Source: Microbacterium caowuchunii (GTDB lineage: Bacteria > Actinomycetota > Actinomycetes > Actinomycetales > Microbacteriaceae). From it: a stretch of DNA of 64,000 nt. The position numbers were made by a program, and so were the translations under genes. The notes below the pieces were generated by a model. The model was not told the DNA's origin. It saw only the letters and a program-made list of their open reading frames with translations, and did no database searches. The DNA lies in NCBI RefSeq assembly GCF_008727755.1, contig NZ_CP044231.1, forward strand, positions 1,364,001 through 1,428,000. The letters are read 5' to 3'. Positions 9,144 to 19,039 of this stretch are shown here, piece after piece. Positions within the stretch are counted from its first letter, which is position 1. Every line of letters begins with the position of its first letter.

Positions 9144-11321
9144 TCAGAAGCCCGGGATGAGGCTCACGACCAGGTCGATGAGCTTGATGCCGATGAAGGG
9201 GGCGATGACGCCGCCGAGTCCGTAGACCAGCAGGTTGTGACTGAGGATCTGCGTTGCGCCCGCGGGGCGATACTTCACTCCCCGCAGCGCCAGGGGGATC
9301 AGCGCGACGATGACGATCGCGTTGAAGATGATCGCGCTGGTGACGGCGGATGCGGGGGAGTGCAGCTGCATGATGTTCAGCGCGGCGAGGCCGGGGAAGA
9401 CCGTCATGAACATCGCGGGAATGATCGCGAAGTACTTCGCGATGTCGTTCGCCAGGGAGAAGGTGGTGAGGGCCCCGCGGGTGATCAGCAGTTGCTTGCC
9501 GATCCGCACGATATCGATCAGCTTGGTCGGGTCCGAGTCCAGATCGACCATGTTGCCGGCCTCTTTCGCCGCGGACGTGCCGGTGTTCATCGCCACGCCG
9601 ACATCCGCCTGGGCGAGGGCCGGGGCATCGTTCGTGCCGTCACCGGTCATCGCGACGAGGTTGCCTCCCTCCTGTTCGCGCGCGATCAGGGCGAGTTTGT
9701 CCTCCGGGGTGGCCTCTGCCAGGTAATCGTCCACGCCGGCTTCTGCGGCGATCGCCTTCGCGGTCAGCGGGTTATCCCCGGTGATCATCACGGTGCGGAT
9801 GCCCATGCTGCGCAGCTCCGTGAACCGGTCGCGCAGGCCCTCCTTGACGACATCCTTGAGATGGATGACTCCGAGAAGACGGCCGTGGCCGGATGCGTCG
9901 ATCTCTGCGACCACGAGGGGTGTGCCGCCGGTCTGACCGATCGCGTCGGTCTCGCGGGTCAGGTGGCCGCGCGTGCTGTCGTCGAGGGGGATGCCTGCCG
10001 CCTCAAGCCATGCCATCACGGCGGATCCGGCTCCCTTGCGGAGGATCGTGCCGTCGGCGAGGTCCAGCCCGCTCATGCGGGTCTGTGCGGTGAACGGCAC
10101 CACCACCGCATCGGCGGGCAGGTGGGCGCGGATGCCGCGCGTTCCGGCGAGCTCGACGACCGATGTCCCCTCCGGGGTGGGGTCGGCGAGCGACGCCAGG
10201 GCGGCGGCCCGGGTGAGGTCGTCGTCCGTGATTCCGGGCATCCGGATGAAGTCCGTCGCTCGGCGGTTGCCGTAGGTGATGGTCCCGGTCTTGTCCAGCA
10301 GCAGTGTGGTGACGTCGCCGGCCGCTTCGACGGCACGGCCGGACATCGCCAGCACGTTGCGTTGCACGAGGCGGTCCATCCCGGCGATGCCGATAGCTGA
10401 GAGCAGGGCGCCGATGGTCGTCGGGATGAGGCACACCAGCAGGGCGACGAGAACGGGGATGCTGACCGGGCTGGCCGCGTAGGACGCGATCGGGTTCAAC
10501 GTGAGTACGACCATGACGAACACGATCGACAGGCTCGCCAAGAGGATGTTCAGGGCGATCTCGTTCGGGGTCTTCTGTCGGCTGGCGCCCTCCACAAGCG
10601 CGATCATGCGGTCCACGAACGTCTCGCCCGGTTTCGAGGTGATGCGGACCACGATGCGGTCGGACAGCACCCGGGTGCCGCCGGTCACGGCGCTGCGATC
10701 GCCGCCGGACTCCCGGACGACGGGCGCACTCTCGCCGGTGATGGCCGATTCGTCGACCGTGGCGATGCCCTGCACGACATCCCCGTCCCCGGGGATGAGC
10801 TCGCCCGCGGAGACCACGACCAGGTCGCCGAGCTGAAGGGCCGAAGATGCCACCTCCACCAGGGGCGCATCCTCGGCCGTCGGATCCATGGCCGGGTCGT
10901 ACGAGGCGACCCGGCGGGCCATCGTGCTGGTGCGTGTCCTGCGGAGGCTGGCAGCTTGGGCCTTTCCGCGTCCTTCGGCGACCGATTCGGCGATGTTGGC
11001 GAAGAGGACGGTGAGCCACAACCAGACGGCGATGCCCCAGGTGAAGCCGGCCGGGACGGCGTCGCCGCCGGGTTGCTCGGCGCCGCCGAGGAACGGTTCG
11101 GCCAGAGCGATCAGGGTCGTCAGGGCTGCCCCCACCCAGACCAGGAACATGACCGGGTTGTGCCACAGCGCCGTGGGGTTCAGTTTGCGCAGCGCGCCGG
11201 GCAGCGCTCGTACCAGCGCAGACCAGCCGAAGGTGCCGGTCGGCTTGGGTCCCCGGGGGGAGCGGGGGCCGGCGTCCAGGGTCGTGCTGCCGGGGAGAGG
11301 GGCAATGGATGAGGTGGACAT
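9144..11321 (-). CDS. kdpB: Potassium-transporting P-type ATPase subunit KdpB
   Basis: The 725-residue ATP-hydrolysing subunit of KdpFABC. It shows the phosphorylation motif DKTGTITYG, the ITGES actuator motif, [12 protein letters not shown] in the P domain, and the KdpB-type membrane segments. ATG 11321 is chosen because the downstream protein starts [11 protein letters not shown] and reaches the conserved [14 protein letters not shown] segment; the open frame continues far upstream but there overlaps kdpA in another frame and is not coding. The start lies two bases after the kdpA stop, indicating coupled translation. Confidence 0.94.
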   Translation of the reverse strand: MSTSSIAPLPGSTTLDAGPRSPRGPKPTGTFGWSALVRALPGALRKLNPTALWHNPVMFLVWVGAALTTLIALAEPFLGGAEQPGGDAVPAGFTWGIAVWLWLTVLFANIAESVAEGRGKAQAASLRRTRTSTMARRVASYDPAMDPTAEDAPLVEVASSALQLGDLVVVSAGELIPGDGDVVQGIATVDESAITGESAPVVRESGGDRSAVTGGTRVLSDRIVVRITSKPGETFVDRMIALVEGASRQKTPNEIALNILLASLSIVFVMVVLTLNPIASYAASPVSIPVLVALLVCLIPTTIGALLSAIGIAGMDRLVQRNVLAMSGRAVEAAGDVTTLLLDKTGTITYGNRRATDFIRMPGITDDDLTRAAALASLADPTPEGTSVVELAGTRGIRAHLPADAVVVPFTAQTRMSGLDLADGTILRKGAGSAVMAWLEAAGIPLDDSTRGHLTRETDAIGQTGGTPLVVAEIDASGHGRLLGVIHLKDVVKEGLRDRFTELRSMGIRTVMITGDNPLTAKAIAAEAGVDDYLAEATPEDKLALIAREQEGGNLVAMTGDGTNDAPALAQADVGVAMNTGTSAAKEAGNMVDLDSDPTKLIDIVRIGKQLLITRGALTTFSLANDIAKYFAIIPAMFMTVFPGLAALNIMQLHSPASAVTSAIIFNAIVIVALIPLALRGVKYRPAGATQILSHNLLVYGLGGVIAPFIGIKLIDLVVSLIPGF

Positions 11322-11323
11322 GA

Positions 11324-13012
11324 TCAGACGAGCCCTTCCGCCAGGGGACCCAGCGCGAGAACGGGGAAATAGGTGAGCGCCGTGATGATCACGGATACGA
11401 CGGCGAGGAGCCCGACGAACTGCGGGCGGTGGGTGGGGAGGGTGCCGACGGTGGTCGGTCGTGTGGACTGCGCGGCGAGGGACCCCGCCAGTGCGAGCAC
11501 CAGGACGATGGGGATGAACCGGCCGAGGAGCATCGCGATGCCGAGCGCGGTGTTCAACCAGGGGGTGTTGGCCGTGAGCCCGGCGAACGCCGAGCCGTTG
11601 TTGTTCGCCGCCGACGTGAAGGCGTACAGCACTTCGCTCATGCCGTGAATACCGGGATTCCAGATGGAGGTCGACTCCATATCCGCTCGGATGGCGGGGA
11701 TTCCGAAACTGAGCGCTGTGCCGGCGAGCACGAGGGTCGGGGTGACGAGGATGTAGAGGCTGGCGAGCTTGATCTCGCGGGGCCCGATCTTCTTGCCCAG
11801 GTATTCCGGGGTGCGACCGACGAGCAACCCGCCGACGAAGACGGCGATGACCGCGAGCACCAGCATCCCGTACAGCCCGGAACCGACCCCGCCGGGGGCC
11901 ACCTCTCCGAGCATCATGTTGACCATCGGCATCATGCCGCCGAGCGCGGTATACGAATCGTGCATGGAATTGACGGCGCCGGTCGAAGTGAGGGTGGTGA
12001 CCCCGGCGAACAGCGTCGAGCCGAACAGGCCGAACCGCTGTTCCTTGCCCTCCATCGGGGCGCCCGCTAGCTGGGGTGCGGTACCGAGATTCAGAGCCTC
12101 CAGCCACGTCCCGGCGACGATCGAGGCGACGAAGAGCGCCCCCATGACGGCCAGGATGGCGTATCCCTGACGGTTGTCGCCGATGATCTTGCCGAATGCG
12201 CGCGGCATCGCGAACGGGATCGCGAGGATCAGCAGCATCTCGAGCACGTTGCTCCAGGGCGTGGGGTTCTCGAACGGATGCGCCGAGTTGGCGTTGAAGA
12301 ACCCGCCGCCGTTGGTGCCGAGTTCCTTGATGGCCTCCTGCGAAGCGACGGGCCCGCCCGGCAGGACCTGTGTTCCCCCCGTGATCGTCGCGACCTCGGT
12401 TAAACCGGTGAAGTTCTGCACGACACCCGCGGCCAGCAGCGCGAGCGCACCGATCACGGCCAGAGGAAGCAACAGTCGTGTGACGCCACGCACCAGGTCG
12501 ACCCAGAAATTGCCGATCGTCGTCGAGTCGCGGCGCGCGAAGCCCCGAACCAGCGCGATCGCCACGGCGATGCCGACCGCGGCGGAGACGAAGTTCTGCA
12601 CGGCGAGCCCTGCGAGCTGGACGGTGTAGCCCATCGTCAGTTCGGGCGAATAGGACTGCCAGTTGGTGTTCGTGACGAACGACACCGCCGTGTTGAAGGC
12701 GAGACCCTCGGGGACGGCCGGTAGCCCGAGGGAGTAGGGGAGCACCGCCTGGCACCGCTGCAGGGCGTAGACGAAGAGCACGCCCATCAGCGAGAAGATC
12801 AGCACGGCTCGCACGTACGCGGTCCAGGTCTGCTCCGATCCCGAGTCGACACCGACGACCCGGTACAGCCCACGCTCGACGCGCCAGTCCTTCGGGCTCG
12901 TGTAGATGCGAGCGATCCAGTCACCGAGGGGACGGTAGAGGAGCGCCAGCATCAGCAGCAGCGTGGCGGCCTGGAGCACGCCTGACCAGATGGCGGCGGC
13001 ATCCGGGGCCAT
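11324..13012 (-). CDS. kdpA: Potassium-transporting ATPase subunit KdpA
   Basis: The 562-residue K+-channel-like subunit of KdpFABC, with about ten membrane spans and the four selectivity-filter-like Gly-rich loops (for example [31 protein letters not shown] in part, [12 protein letters not shown]). The first base of its ATG is the last base of the kdpF stop (TGATG), so the two are translationally coupled. Length and motifs are normal. Confidence 0.95.
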   Translation of the reverse strand: MAPDAAAIWSGVLQAATLLLMLALLYRPLGDWIARIYTSPKDWRVERGLYRVVGVDSGSEQTWTAYVRAVLIFSLMGVLFVYALQRCQAVLPYSLGLPAVPEGLAFNTAVSFVTNTNWQSYSPELTMGYTVQLAGLAVQNFVSAAVGIAVAIALVRGFARRDSTTIGNFWVDLVRGVTRLLLPLAVIGALALLAAGVVQNFTGLTEVATITGGTQVLPGGPVASQEAIKELGTNGGGFFNANSAHPFENPTPWSNVLEMLLILAIPFAMPRAFGKIIGDNRQGYAILAVMGALFVASIVAGTWLEALNLGTAPQLAGAPMEGKEQRFGLFGSTLFAGVTTLTSTGAVNSMHDSYTALGGMMPMVNMMLGEVAPGGVGSGLYGMLVLAVIAVFVGGLLVGRTPEYLGKKIGPREIKLASLYILVTPTLVLAGTALSFGIPAIRADMESTSIWNPGIHGMSEVLYAFTSAANNNGSAFAGLTANTPWLNTALGIAMLLGRFIPIVLVLALAGSLAAQSTRPTTVGTLPTHRPQFVGLLAVVSVIITALTYFPVLALGPLAEGLV

Positions 13013-13101
13013 CAGAATCGCTCCGGAGAGACGAGGGCGACCAGCAGATAGACGATCGCCGCAACGGCGAGCGCGCTGGCAACGGCAGAGAAGACGATCA
13101 C
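13012..13101 (-). CDS. kdpF: Potassium-transporting ATPase subunit KdpF
   Basis: A 29-residue single-span membrane peptide beginning (GTG) [20 protein letters not shown] and ending in VSPERF. The hydrophobic helix followed by a (V/R)xPERF tail is the hallmark of KdpF, which stabilises the Kdp complex. It overlaps the preceding 27-codon ORF by GTGA (4 bases) and shares one base with the kdpA start. Confidence 0.88.
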   Translation of the reverse strand: MIVFSAVASALAVAAIVYLLVALVSPERF

Positions 13102-13181
13102 AGCCGATCCGCCCCCTTCGCGATGAATGCGACCAGCGCGAATATCGCCATCGTGGCCAGGAGATAGATCACATCGAGCAC
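13098..13181 (-). CDS. 27-residue putative membrane peptide leading the kdp operon
   Basis: A small ORF read as [20 protein letters not shown] then AKGADRL (GTG start at 13181), with GGGAG 8 bases upstream of the start. One hydrophobic helix (residues 4-21) is followed by a basic end. Its stop overlaps the kdpF start by 4 bases (GTGA), so the chain ORF-kdpF-kdpA is coupled without gaps. Similar short ORFs ahead of kdpF may exist in other actinobacteria, but I do not recognise a named family. It may be an extra small Kdp subunit or a translational leader. In-frame GTG 13172 is an alternative start. Confidence 0.6.
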   Translation of the reverse strand: MLDVIYLLATMAIFALVAFIAKGADRL

Positions 13182-13693
13182 AAGAGACTCCCGGATCGGC
13201 CAGCAGGGCCGGCGTGAACGCCGCACGACGACTGTGGTGCGGGTGCCGAGCGGCACGAAACCTGATGCAATACCCGCGCCAAGCCGCAGGCGGCTGTCCT
13301 TACGGAATCCATACGGAGGAAAGGAGGATCCTCATGCTTCGATCCCAGATGGCCCCGCGTGAACGACCAGAACGGGACATGGTCCGTGGCGGCACACGCT
13401 GCACTGACCGGAACCCCACAGGAGCCCGGCGAACCCGCCTCTTCCGCGGCTGCTAACGACAGCATCGGGCGAGAACTGGGCACAGATGAACGATGCTCAC
13501 CCACGCCAGATCCCTTGATTTCATGCGGACTTCGAGGGCTTCCCTGGGTGGCGGGAGGGTGCCTTTCGCCCTCTCACGGCCGCGATCTCGTCGACAGCTC
13601 GCCGGTCGCCGGCCAGTCCGCGCACGTGGACGTGTCGCCTTCGACGTCTACGCCTCCGATGGCGTAGGCGAGCACCACGGTCAACCGGCGGGA
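13182..13693. other. Intergenic region between kdp and merR-like genes
   Basis: 512 bases between the divergent kdp operon (start 13181) and the 3' end of the MerR-family gene. It must contain the kdp promoter, but I see no convincing -35/-10 pair or KdpE site. The only gene-like signal is a 40-codon plus-strand ORF with a strong ribosome site (13334-13456). Other open frames here show no recognisable protein. Confidence 0.4.
13334..13456 (+). CDS. Possible 40-residue small protein, unknown
   Basis: ATG 13334 is preceded by AAAGGAGGATCCTC, a near-perfect Shine-Dalgarno sequence with good spacing. The product is very Arg-rich (11 of 40 residues), starts MLRSQMAPRERPERD and ends RTRLFRGC. It shows no membrane segment or known motif. 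It lies divergent to kdp. It could be a real small protein, a remnant of a decayed gene, or chance; the ribosome site is the main support. Confidence 0.25.
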   Translation: MLRSQMAPRERPERDMVRGGTRCTDRNPTGARRTRLFRGC

Positions 13694-14440
13694 TCACTCA
13701 TGCCGGCCTTCGGCCATCTCCGGGAGCAGCTCTTGCGCGATGACGCTCGCACGGGCGATGACATCGATCTGTGCAGGGTTGTAGAGCGCGACGATCGACT
13801 GGAAGAGCGCCTTCTGGGCGATCTCGGGGCTCTGGGAGAGGTGTTCAGTGGGGTCGCTCAGCCACGGGTATTCGGCGAGGCTGCGCGCCACCTTCGGTGC
13901 GTACTTCTCGGCGAGCTGTCGCCGTTGAGTCTCGTCGGCGTCCGGCGCCAACGCATCGAACGCCGCAGTCACCTCGTCGCGGTGCGTCTCGAGCATCTTC
14001 CGCACATCGGCCATCGCATCCTCGTCGTAGAGCTGGGAGTAGATGAGCATCAATGCGCGTTCCGGGGCGGACAGACGCGCCGCCACGTCTTCGAACCCGC
14101 TCGGGACGTCCGTCGCGGACGATCCCTGCATGATCGCGCTGATCTCTGCGCGGGCACGCTGGAGCCGTTCGATGCTCAGGGCCAGGTCCGCGTCGATCGC
14201 GGCGAGCGCCTGCGAGGACGGGTCGCTGTCTCCACCGACGTGCTCGATCCGTTCGAGCGGCACTCCGAGGTCCCGGAGACGTCGAATCTGCAGCAGTCGA
14301 ACGAGGTGTCTCACCTGGTACTGCTTGTACCCGTTCGATGCCCGATCCGGCACGTCGAGGAGCCCGACCCGATGGTAATGCCGCACCGTGTTGACGGTGG
14401 TGCCGGCCAGATTCGCGACCTCTCGTGTGCTCCATCCCAT
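13694..14440 (-). CDS. MerR-family transcriptional regulator
   Basis: A 248-residue protein with an N-terminal MerR winged helix: STREVANLAGTTVNTVRHYH (residues 4-23), then VGLLDVPDRASNGYKQY and the LGVPLERI helix. A coiled dimerisation helix (about 80-105) and a long C-terminal all-helical effector region follow (about 110-248) without the Cys residues of metal-sensing MerR proteins. The C-terminal part resembles TipA-like or other ligand-binding regulators only in general layout. It is divergent from a 77-codon ORF and a carboxylesterase, which are its likeliest targets. Confidence 0.85.
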   Translation of the reverse strand: MGWSTREVANLAGTTVNTVRHYHRVGLLDVPDRASNGYKQYQVRHLVRLLQIRRLRDLGVPLERIEHVGGDSDPSSQALAAIDADLALSIERLQRARAEISAIMQGSSATDVPSGFEDVAARLSAPERALMLIYSQLYDEDAMADVRKMLETHRDEVTAAFDALAPDADETQRRQLAEKYAPKVARSLAEYPWLSDPTEHLSQSPEIAQKALFQSIVALYNPAQIDVIARASVIAQELLPEMAEGRHE

Positions 14441-14742
14441 GCGGTGATCCTCGTCCTCTGTCGGCAGTGTTCTCCGCGGTGCGTCTGCGCCGGGAAGCGA
14501 AGCTCAGTCAAGTCCGTGTGCTGGGCACAAGGTCAAGCGGGCGCGTGGACGTTCATACGACGGCTGATCGGGACCCTGTGCCGGGGACACGGATCCCGAG
14601 TCAGCCGGAAAAGCCATCGTCTTCACGCTCGCGGCCGGGGCGCAGCCCTGCGGAGGAATCCGGAGCGGCTTGACCTCGTTCCGACAACACGGTCTCTACT
14701 GGTGCCGCAGTCGAAGACGTTCGACACGCGAACCCCGAGGAG
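14441..14742. other. Divergent intergenic region upstream of MerR-family gene and carboxylesterase cluster
   Basis: 302 bases without a credible gene. It contains a plus-strand promoter-like pair with an unusually long spacer at 14670-14700 (listed separately). The rest shows no repeat or RNA structure that I can support. Confidence 0.4.
14670..14700 (+). promoter_or_regulatory. Candidate MerR-type promoter with 19-base spacer
   Basis: TTGACC (14670-14675) and TCTACT (14695-14700) are separated by 19 bases. MerR-family activators typically act on promoters with 19-20 base spacers, and a MerR-type gene is divergent here. A dyad between the elements is not clear, so this stays a candidate. Confidence 0.35.
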
Positions 14743-14976
14743 ATGAACCGAGCCATGTACCCGCTGCAAGAACGCATCGATGAGTCAGTGGGGCCGGTGG
14801 CCCGGGTGCCCGAACGGTCCGCCCGTTCAGGGCGGGGGATGAACGACATGTACGGACAACGGCCCGGTGACATCGCCCTGCCTCCGACGACATCCATCGA
14901 TCTGAGTCACCTGGTCCGGGCAGCGCTGGACGCGACATCGTCCGTGACGGATCACACAGTCGAATCCGAGCGGTGA
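14743..14976 (+). CDS. Hypothetical 77-residue protein
   Basis: A small soluble protein starting MNRAMYPLQERIDE, with no membrane segment or recognised motif. It ends one base before the carboxylesterase ATG, so the two are probably co-transcribed. The GAGGAG ribosome site touches ATG 14743; ATG 14755 (73 residues) is 12 bases from it and is an alternative start. Codon use fits the neighbours. Function unknown. Confidence 0.5.
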   Translation: MNRAMYPLQERIDESVGPVARVPERSARSGRGMNDMYGQRPGDIALPPTTSIDLSHLVRAALDATSSVTDHTVESER

Positions 14977-14977
14977 C

Positions 14978-16888
14978 ATGGCCGGCATCCGCCGGGCCGA
15001 GCACGGCCGGCAACACCGGAAGGCGCATCCCACGGGCGCCGGGGGCCGTGGAGGGAAGGGGCATGGGTTCCTTCGTCGACCGGGATTCGCGGTGCCGCTG
15101 ATCGTGCTGGCGGTCGTCGCGCTCGCGCTGACGTGGCTCAACCGCAGCCCGTGGTGGGGCTGGCTGCTCGTGCTGGCGCTCCTCGCGGTGATCCCCGCGG
15201 GCGCGCGCTGGGTGGGTCGACGACGAACGCCTACGCGGATGGGGGCGTGGTTGCTCGCGGCGGTCCTGGTGTGCGGCACGGCCGTCCTCGCCTACCCACC
15301 CGCCGGCACCCGGGCGGCGGGAGGCGACGACCCGTTGCCGACGGCCCGGGTCTCCACACGGCAGGGACCCGTGCAGGGAGTGGTGGACGACGCCCGCCGC
15401 GTGGAGGTCTTCGCGGGCATCCCCTATGCGCAGCCCCCGGTCGGTGATCTGCGATGGCGGGCGCCTGAGCCGCCCCCATCGCGTGCGGAGGCGTTCGTCG
15501 CCGACCGCTTCTCCGCTGCTCCCGTGCAGAGCACCTCGAGCTTCCTCACCCGGGCGCTCTCGGGGGTCCTGCAGTTGCCCCTGGAAGGCACCCTGTTCAA
15601 CCCCTACCGGGTGAGCGAGGACAGCCTCTCGCTCAACATCTGGCGCAGCACCGCGCCGATGGGCGGTGCTCTGCCCGTCCTGGTCTACGTCCCCGGCGGG
15701 GGCTTCTCCACCGGCTCGGGGGCGTTGCCGCTCTATGACGGTGCAGCGCTCGCCTCGCGCGGTGACATCATTACGGTCACCATCAACTACCGGCTCGGTG
15801 TGTTCGGTTTCCTCTCCCACCCGGAGCTCGCCGACGAGTCCGAGCACGACGCCTCGGGCAACTACGGCATCCTCGACCAGATCGCCGCGCTCGAGTGGGT
15901 GCGGGACAACATCGGGGCTTTCGGCGGTGACCCGGACCGGGTGACGGTCGCCGGCGAATCCGCGGGCGGCGAGAGCGTCTGCATCCTGGGCGCGACGCCG
16001 CGCTCGCACGGCCTCGTCCACGGCATCATCGCCGGCAGCGGAGCGTGCATGGGCACCAGCGGTGACGTCGAGAACGGAGACCAATTCGACACCCGGGACG
16101 CGGCGGAGGACGCCGGCCGGCGCCTGAGCGAGCAGCTCGGCGGCGCGACGATGGCGGAGATGCGTGAGATGCCGGTCGACCGCATCCTCGAGGCAGCCGG
16201 CGACCTCGCCGCGCACTGGCGTCCCGCCATCGACGGGTACGTCCTGCCCCTCCCGCCCGCGGACATCTACGCCTCCGGCAGGCAGCACGACGTGCCGATC
16301 CTCGTCGGCAGCAATGCGGATGAAGCGTCCCTCGCCCTCGCCATCCCTCCGCGCGTGGACGTCGACGAGTACCGTTCGTCGGCGGAGAAGACCTATGGCG
16401 ACCTGGCCGACGGGTTCCTCCGCCTCTACCCGGGTGACACGCCGGAGCAGGCGCTGCAGTCCGCTCTGCGTGCAGAGACCGACAGAGTCATGACCCGGGC
16501 CATGTTCCGGTGGGCGCATCTGCAGACGCAGTCCGGTCGGCAACCTGCGTACCTGTATTTCTTCTCCCACATCCCGCCCGAATCGGGGCTGGAGAAGTAC
16601 GGCGCCTACCACGGCGCCGAGGTGGCGTACGCCTACGACAATCTCGGCGCTGACGGCGACGCGGACTACACCGCGACCGACTACCGGCTGCGCGATCAGA
16701 TGAGCGGGCACTGGGCGGCGTTCGTGCGTACGGGGCATTCCCACGCACCCGAGCTCACGCCCTGGCCGGCCTTGGACGATGCGCCGGATCAGGTGATGGA
16801 GTTCAGCGCGACCGGTGGTGTGCCGACTCCGCATCCGCGTGCGGATGCCATCGACTTCTGGATGGATTATGCCGGCCCGATTTCGTGA
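14978..16888 (+). CDS. Membrane-anchored carboxylesterase (type B)
   Basis: A 636-residue protein with two parts. Residues 1-115 contain a basic N-terminus and three hydrophobic helices (about 29-48, 50-70, 88-108). Residues 120-636 form a type-B carboxylesterase: FAGIPYAQPPVGDLRWR near the start, EDSLSLNIW, the oxyanion segment YVPGGGF, the nucleophile motif GESAGGES, and a C-terminal catalytic His in YHGAEVAY. The esterase domain would be held outside the membrane. Ordinary bacterial members have a cleaved signal peptide or none, so the three-helix anchor is unusual. The substrate is not predictable. It is followed after 18 bases by the glutaminase gene. Confidence 0.85.
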   Translation: MAGIRRAEHGRQHRKAHPTGAGGRGGKGHGFLRRPGFAVPLIVLAVVALALTWLNRSPWWGWLLVLALLAVIPAGARWVGRRRTPTRMGAWLLAAVLVCGTAVLAYPPAGTRAAGGDDPLPTARVSTRQGPVQGVVDDARRVEVFAGIPYAQPPVGDLRWRAPEPPPSRAEAFVADRFSAAPVQSTSSFLTRALSGVLQLPLEGTLFNPYRVSEDSLSLNIWRSTAPMGGALPVLVYVPGGGFSTGSGALPLYDGAALASRGDIITVTINYRLGVFGFLSHPELADESEHDASGNYGILDQIAALEWVRDNIGAFGGDPDRVTVAGESAGGESVCILGATPRSHGLVHGIIAGSGACMGTSGDVENGDQFDTRDAAEDAGRRLSEQLGGATMAEMREMPVDRILEAAGDLAAHWRPAIDGYVLPLPPADIYASGRQHDVPILVGSNADEASLALAIPPRVDVDEYRSSAEKTYGDLADGFLRLYPGDTPEQALQSALRAETDRVMTRAMFRWAHLQTQSGRQPAYLYFFSHIPPESGLEKYGAYHGAEVAYAYDNLGADGDADYTATDYRLRDQMSGHWAAFVRTGHSHAPELTPWPALDDAPDQVMEFSATGGVPTPHPRADAIDFWMDYAGPIS

Positions 16889-16906
16889 TGGCGCTGAGGA
16901 GGATGA

Positions 16907-17749
16907 ATGCGTTCCATCGTTCCCGACTACCTGACGGACGTCCTTGCGGAGGTGGAGTCCAACACGCAGGGTGAGCTGGCGGGTTACATCCCCGAACTCG
17001 CGGCAGCGGATCCTGGGCGGCTGGGCGCCGTCTTCGCCACCGTCGACGGTGAGGTCTACGGTGCCGGTGACGTCGATGCCGAGTTCACGATCCAATCGAT
17101 CTCGAAACCGTTCGTGTACGCCTTGGCCTTGTCGGACCGTGGCTTCGCTCCGGTGCTCGCAAAGGTCGGCGTCGAGCCGTCCGGCGAGGCGTTCAATGGG
17201 ATCTCCGTCGAAAGGGAAACGGGGCGCCCGCGGAATCCGATGATCAACGCGGGCGCGATCACGACCCACTCGGTCGCCGGCGCAGAGGGTCTGCCGCCGA
17301 CCGAGAGGGTCGAGCCCGTCGTCCGTGGCCTGTCCGCGTTCGCTGGCCGTGAGCTGACGGTCGACGAGACGGTGTGCGCCTCGGAAATGGAGAGTGCGCA
17401 CCGCAACCTCGCCGTCGCGCACATGCTCCGCAGCTACGGCATCCTGACCGAAGACCCGAGGGCAGCGGTCGATGGATACATCCGCCAGTGCTCGGTGCTC
17501 GTCACCACCCGGGACCTGGCCGTGATGGCAGCGACCTGGGCCAACCGGGGGGTGAACCCCCGTACCGGCCGGCGGATGCTCCTCGAGGCCGTGCGCCGGC
17601 TCACGCTGGACGGCCATGACGTCTATCTCGTCGACCCCGAGTCGATGATCCCGGACCCCCGCCCGGGCGATGGTGGCCGCGTCACCGTCGTCCGTGATGT
17701 CGAGCAGGTTCTGGGCGCTCCGCCCGAGGGGTGGGAAAACGGGTCTTGA
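16907..17749 (+). CDS. Glutaminase-like protein, C-terminal catalytic part missing and replaced by a STAS-like tail
   Basis: 280 residues. Residues 1-225 match serine-dependent glutaminase (glutamine to glutamate and ammonia): nucleophile motif SISK (about 64-67), NPMINAGAI, SEMESAHRNLAVAHML, and TTRDLAVMAATWANRGVNP. In the family this is followed by CGMYD, the SGVGGG loop and about 80 more residues that complete the active site. Here the sequence passes at TGRRM directly into LLEAVRRLTLDGHDVYLVDP, which looks like the end of a STAS domain such as the one fused behind some actinobacterial glutaminases. An in-frame internal deletion of a glutaminase-STAS protein would explain this. Catalysis is doubtful. 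GGAGG stands just before the ATG. Confidence 0.75.
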   Translation: MRSIVPDYLTDVLAEVESNTQGELAGYIPELAAADPGRLGAVFATVDGEVYGAGDVDAEFTIQSISKPFVYALALSDRGFAPVLAKVGVEPSGEAFNGISVERETGRPRNPMINAGAITTHSVAGAEGLPPTERVEPVVRGLSAFAGRELTVDETVCASEMESAHRNLAVAHMLRSYGILTEDPRAAVDGYIRQCSVLVTTRDLAVMAATWANRGVNPRTGRRMLLEAVRRLTLDGHDVYLVDPESMIPDPRPGDGGRVTVVRDVEQVLGAPPEGWENGS

Positions 17750-17784
17750 CCCTGTGGTGAGCACATGGATTCTGATGGCCATGA

Positions 17785-18875
<1,091 letters not shown>

Positions 18876-18903
18876 CTGCTCGTCCCTCTCTCCCTGGGTG
18901 TTC

Positions 18904-18938
18904 CGAACGACGGGACCCCGAGTGGGTCCCGTCGTTCG
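18904..18938 (-). terminator. Terminator hairpin after the monooxygenase/flavin reductase operon
   Basis: A perfect 15-base inverted repeat (18904-18918 with 18924-18938) with a 5-base loop, between the end of the reductase gene (19040) and the next minus-strand gene start (18875). It has the strength of an intrinsic terminator; no long T run is present. Confidence 0.7.
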
Positions 18939-19039
18939 CCAGCCTGCCGGGGGAGCAGGGGCTCTCGCGTCGGTGAGAGTCGCGTAGGTCTCGTCGGTGG
19001 GTCACTTTTGCTGCCCACCCGGCGGTGCCGCGCTCCTGC

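Noticed and set aside
7599..10400. Long plus-strand open frame opposite kdpD, kdpC and kdpB
   Set aside because: Antisense frame of clearly identified kdp genes.
11322..12755. Apparent N-terminal extension of KdpB by about 480 residues
   Set aside because: It lies in a shifted frame inside kdpA; normal KdpB starts at 11321 with a conserved N-terminus.
13457..13693. Open frames in both directions that might be decayed genes
   Set aside because: No segment could be matched with confidence to a known protein family.
14696..17782. Minus-strand open frame of about 1030 codons opposite the esterase and glutaminase
   Set aside because: Low-complexity Arg/Ala/Gly product with no motif; a shadow of the coding strand.
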